This document shows positions 63,059 to 64,000 of a stretch of DNA of 64,000 nucleotides, one piece after another. Both the position numbers and the translations under genes were made by a program. The notes beneath the pieces are model-generated. The model worked only from the letters and a program-made list of their open reading frames with translations, made no database searches and was not told where the DNA came from. How positions within the stretch are numbered: the stretch's first letter is position 1; the number at the start of each line of letters is the position of its first letter. Origin of the DNA: Pseudomonas capeferrum (GTDB taxonomy: Bacteria; Pseudomonadota; Gammaproteobacteria; Pseudomonadales; Pseudomonadaceae); NCBI RefSeq assembly GCF_013523055.1, contig NZ_JAAMQM010000006.1, positions 1 through 64,000 of the forward strand, given 5' to 3'.

Positions 63059-64000
63059 ATGCAATGGGAAGTTGTGATCGGGCTGGAGATTCATACCCAG
63101 CTCGCCACCCAGTCGAAGATCTTCTCCGGCAGCTCCACCACCTTCGGCTCCGAGCCGAACACCCAGGCGAGCCTGATCGATTTGGGCATGCCGGGCGTGC
63201 TGCCGGTGCTCAACCAGGAAGCGGTGCGCATGGCCTGCATGTTCGGCCTGGCCATCAACGCCGAAATAGGCCAGCGCAACGTCTTCGCCCGCAAGAACTA
63301 CTTCTACCCCGACCTGCCCAAGGGCTACCAGATCAGCCAGATGGAGCTGCCGATCGTCGGCAAGGGCTACCTGGACATCGCCCTGGAAGACGGCACCATC
63401 AAGCGCGTGGGCGTCACCCGCGCGCACTTGGAGGAAGACGCCGGCAAGAGCCTGCACGAAGACTTCACCGGTGCCACCGGCATCGACCTGAACCGTGCCG
63501 GCACGCCGCTGCTGGAGATCGTGTCCGAGCCGGACATGCGCAGCGCCAAGGAAGCGGTGGCCTACGTCAAGACCATCCACGCCCTGGTGCGCTACCTGGG
63601 CATCTGTGACGGCAACATGGCCGAAGGTTCGTTGCGCTGCGACTGCAACGTCTCGATCCGCCCGAAGGGCCAGGCAGAGTTCGGCACCCGCTGCGAGATC
63701 AAGAACGTCAACTCGTTCCGCTTCATCGAGCGCGCCATCAACAGCGAAATCCAGCGCCAGATCGACCTCATCGAGGACGGCGGCAGGGTCATCCAGGAAA
63801 CCCGCCTGTACGATCCCAACAAGGACGAGACCCGCTCGATGCGTAGCAAGGAGGAAGCCAACGACTACCGTTACTTCCCCGACCCGGACCTGCTGCCGGT
63901 GATCATCGAGGACGCGTTCCTCGAGTCCACCCGTGCCAGCCTGCCGGAACTGCCGCAGCAGAAGGTCGAGCGTTTCCAGGTGCAGTATGGCTTGTCGCCA
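63059..64000 (+). CDS. gatB: Glutamyl/aspartyl-tRNA amidotransferase subunit B, 3' end missing
   Basis: The first 314 codons run open to the window end; the full protein is about 480 residues. It begins [20 protein letters not shown], followed by the metal and nucleotide site motifs [20 protein letters not shown] and [15 protein letters not shown]. GatB activates the tRNA-bound Glu or Asp by phosphorylation and amidates it. The ATG at 63059 follows TGAGGAATTCACAC. The frame is continuous with no stop to 64000. Confidence 0.97.
   Translation, partial: MQWEVVIGLEIHTQLATQSKIFSGSSTTFGSEPNTQASLIDLGMPGVLPVLNQEAVRMACMFGLAINAEIGQRNVFARKNYFYPDLPKGYQISQMELPIVGKGYLDIALEDGTIKRVGVTRAHLEEDAGKSLHEDFTGATGIDLNRAGTPLLEIVSEPDMRSAKEAVAYVKTIHALVRYLGICDGNMAEGSLRCDCNVSIRPKGQAEFGTRCEIKNVNSFRFIERAINSEIQRQIDLIEDGGRVIQETRLYDPNKDETRSMRSKEEANDYRYFPDPDLLPVIIEDAFLESTRASLPELPQQKVERFQVQYGLSP

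Overview
The window is chromosomal DNA of a fluorescent pseudomonad, most likely from the Pseudomonas putida group. The evidence is high G+C coding sequence, REP-type palindromes built on GCGGGCTTGCCCCGCG, and gene blocks in the order expected of Pseudomonas: gcsR-gcvHP-sdaA-gcvT, lptGF/pepA-holC-valS, hisCDG-murA-ibaG-mlaBCDEF, kdsDC-lptCAB-rpoN-hpf-ptsN-rapZ-ptsO, fagA-fumC-sodA-zip, pmbA/darP/tldD, rng-maf-mreDCB and gatCAB. Species assignment and operon comparisons rest on memory of these families, because no search could be run. I saw no rRNA, tRNA, CRISPR array, prophage, transposase or integrase gene.

Layout. Positions 1-4700 carry a heme oxygenase with a small membrane protein, a CoA-transferase family III protein of unusual domain order, and a lone arginine deiminase (arcA) without arcD, arcB or arcC. 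Positions 4795-12738 form the glycine catabolism locus: the sigma-54 activator GcsR, an AT-rich control region with a good sigma-54 promoter and a GcsR-type site, then gcvH, gcvP, sdaA and gcvT, which take glycine to one-carbon units and serine to pyruvate. After a cold-shock gene and a repeat-rich gap come lptG/lptF (LPS export permease) divergent from pepA-holC-valS. Next are rlmF, hupN, ndpA and a GntR/MFS pair. 

Positions 27552-42719 are the envelope and nitrogen-regulation core. On the minus strand lie the Mla phospholipid transport operon, ibaG, murA and hisGDC. On the plus strand a long colinear run makes Kdo precursors (kdsD, kdsC), the Lpt bridge and ATPase (lptC, lptA, lptB), sigma-54 (rpoN), the hibernation factor and the nitrogen PTS. 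RpoN made here is also the sigma factor needed at the gcv promoter in the same window. Positions 43498-47266 hold a Fur-type iron-starvation operon (fagA, class II fumarase, a helical protein, Mn superoxide dismutase, ZIP transporter) behind a clear Fur box. The remainder is pmbA, darP, tldD, a nitrilase-family amidase, the giant YhdP-like protein, rng, maf, the mreBCD shape operon and gatCAB, with gatB cut by the window end.

Most genes are ordinary housekeeping genes. The points most worth checking are: ArcA has Arg where I expect His next to the catalytic Cys; arcA stands alone; mreC appears to start at ATT; the CoA transferase looks circularly permuted; and several perfect palindromes sit in promoter regions. 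I found no convincing undescribed multi-gene system.
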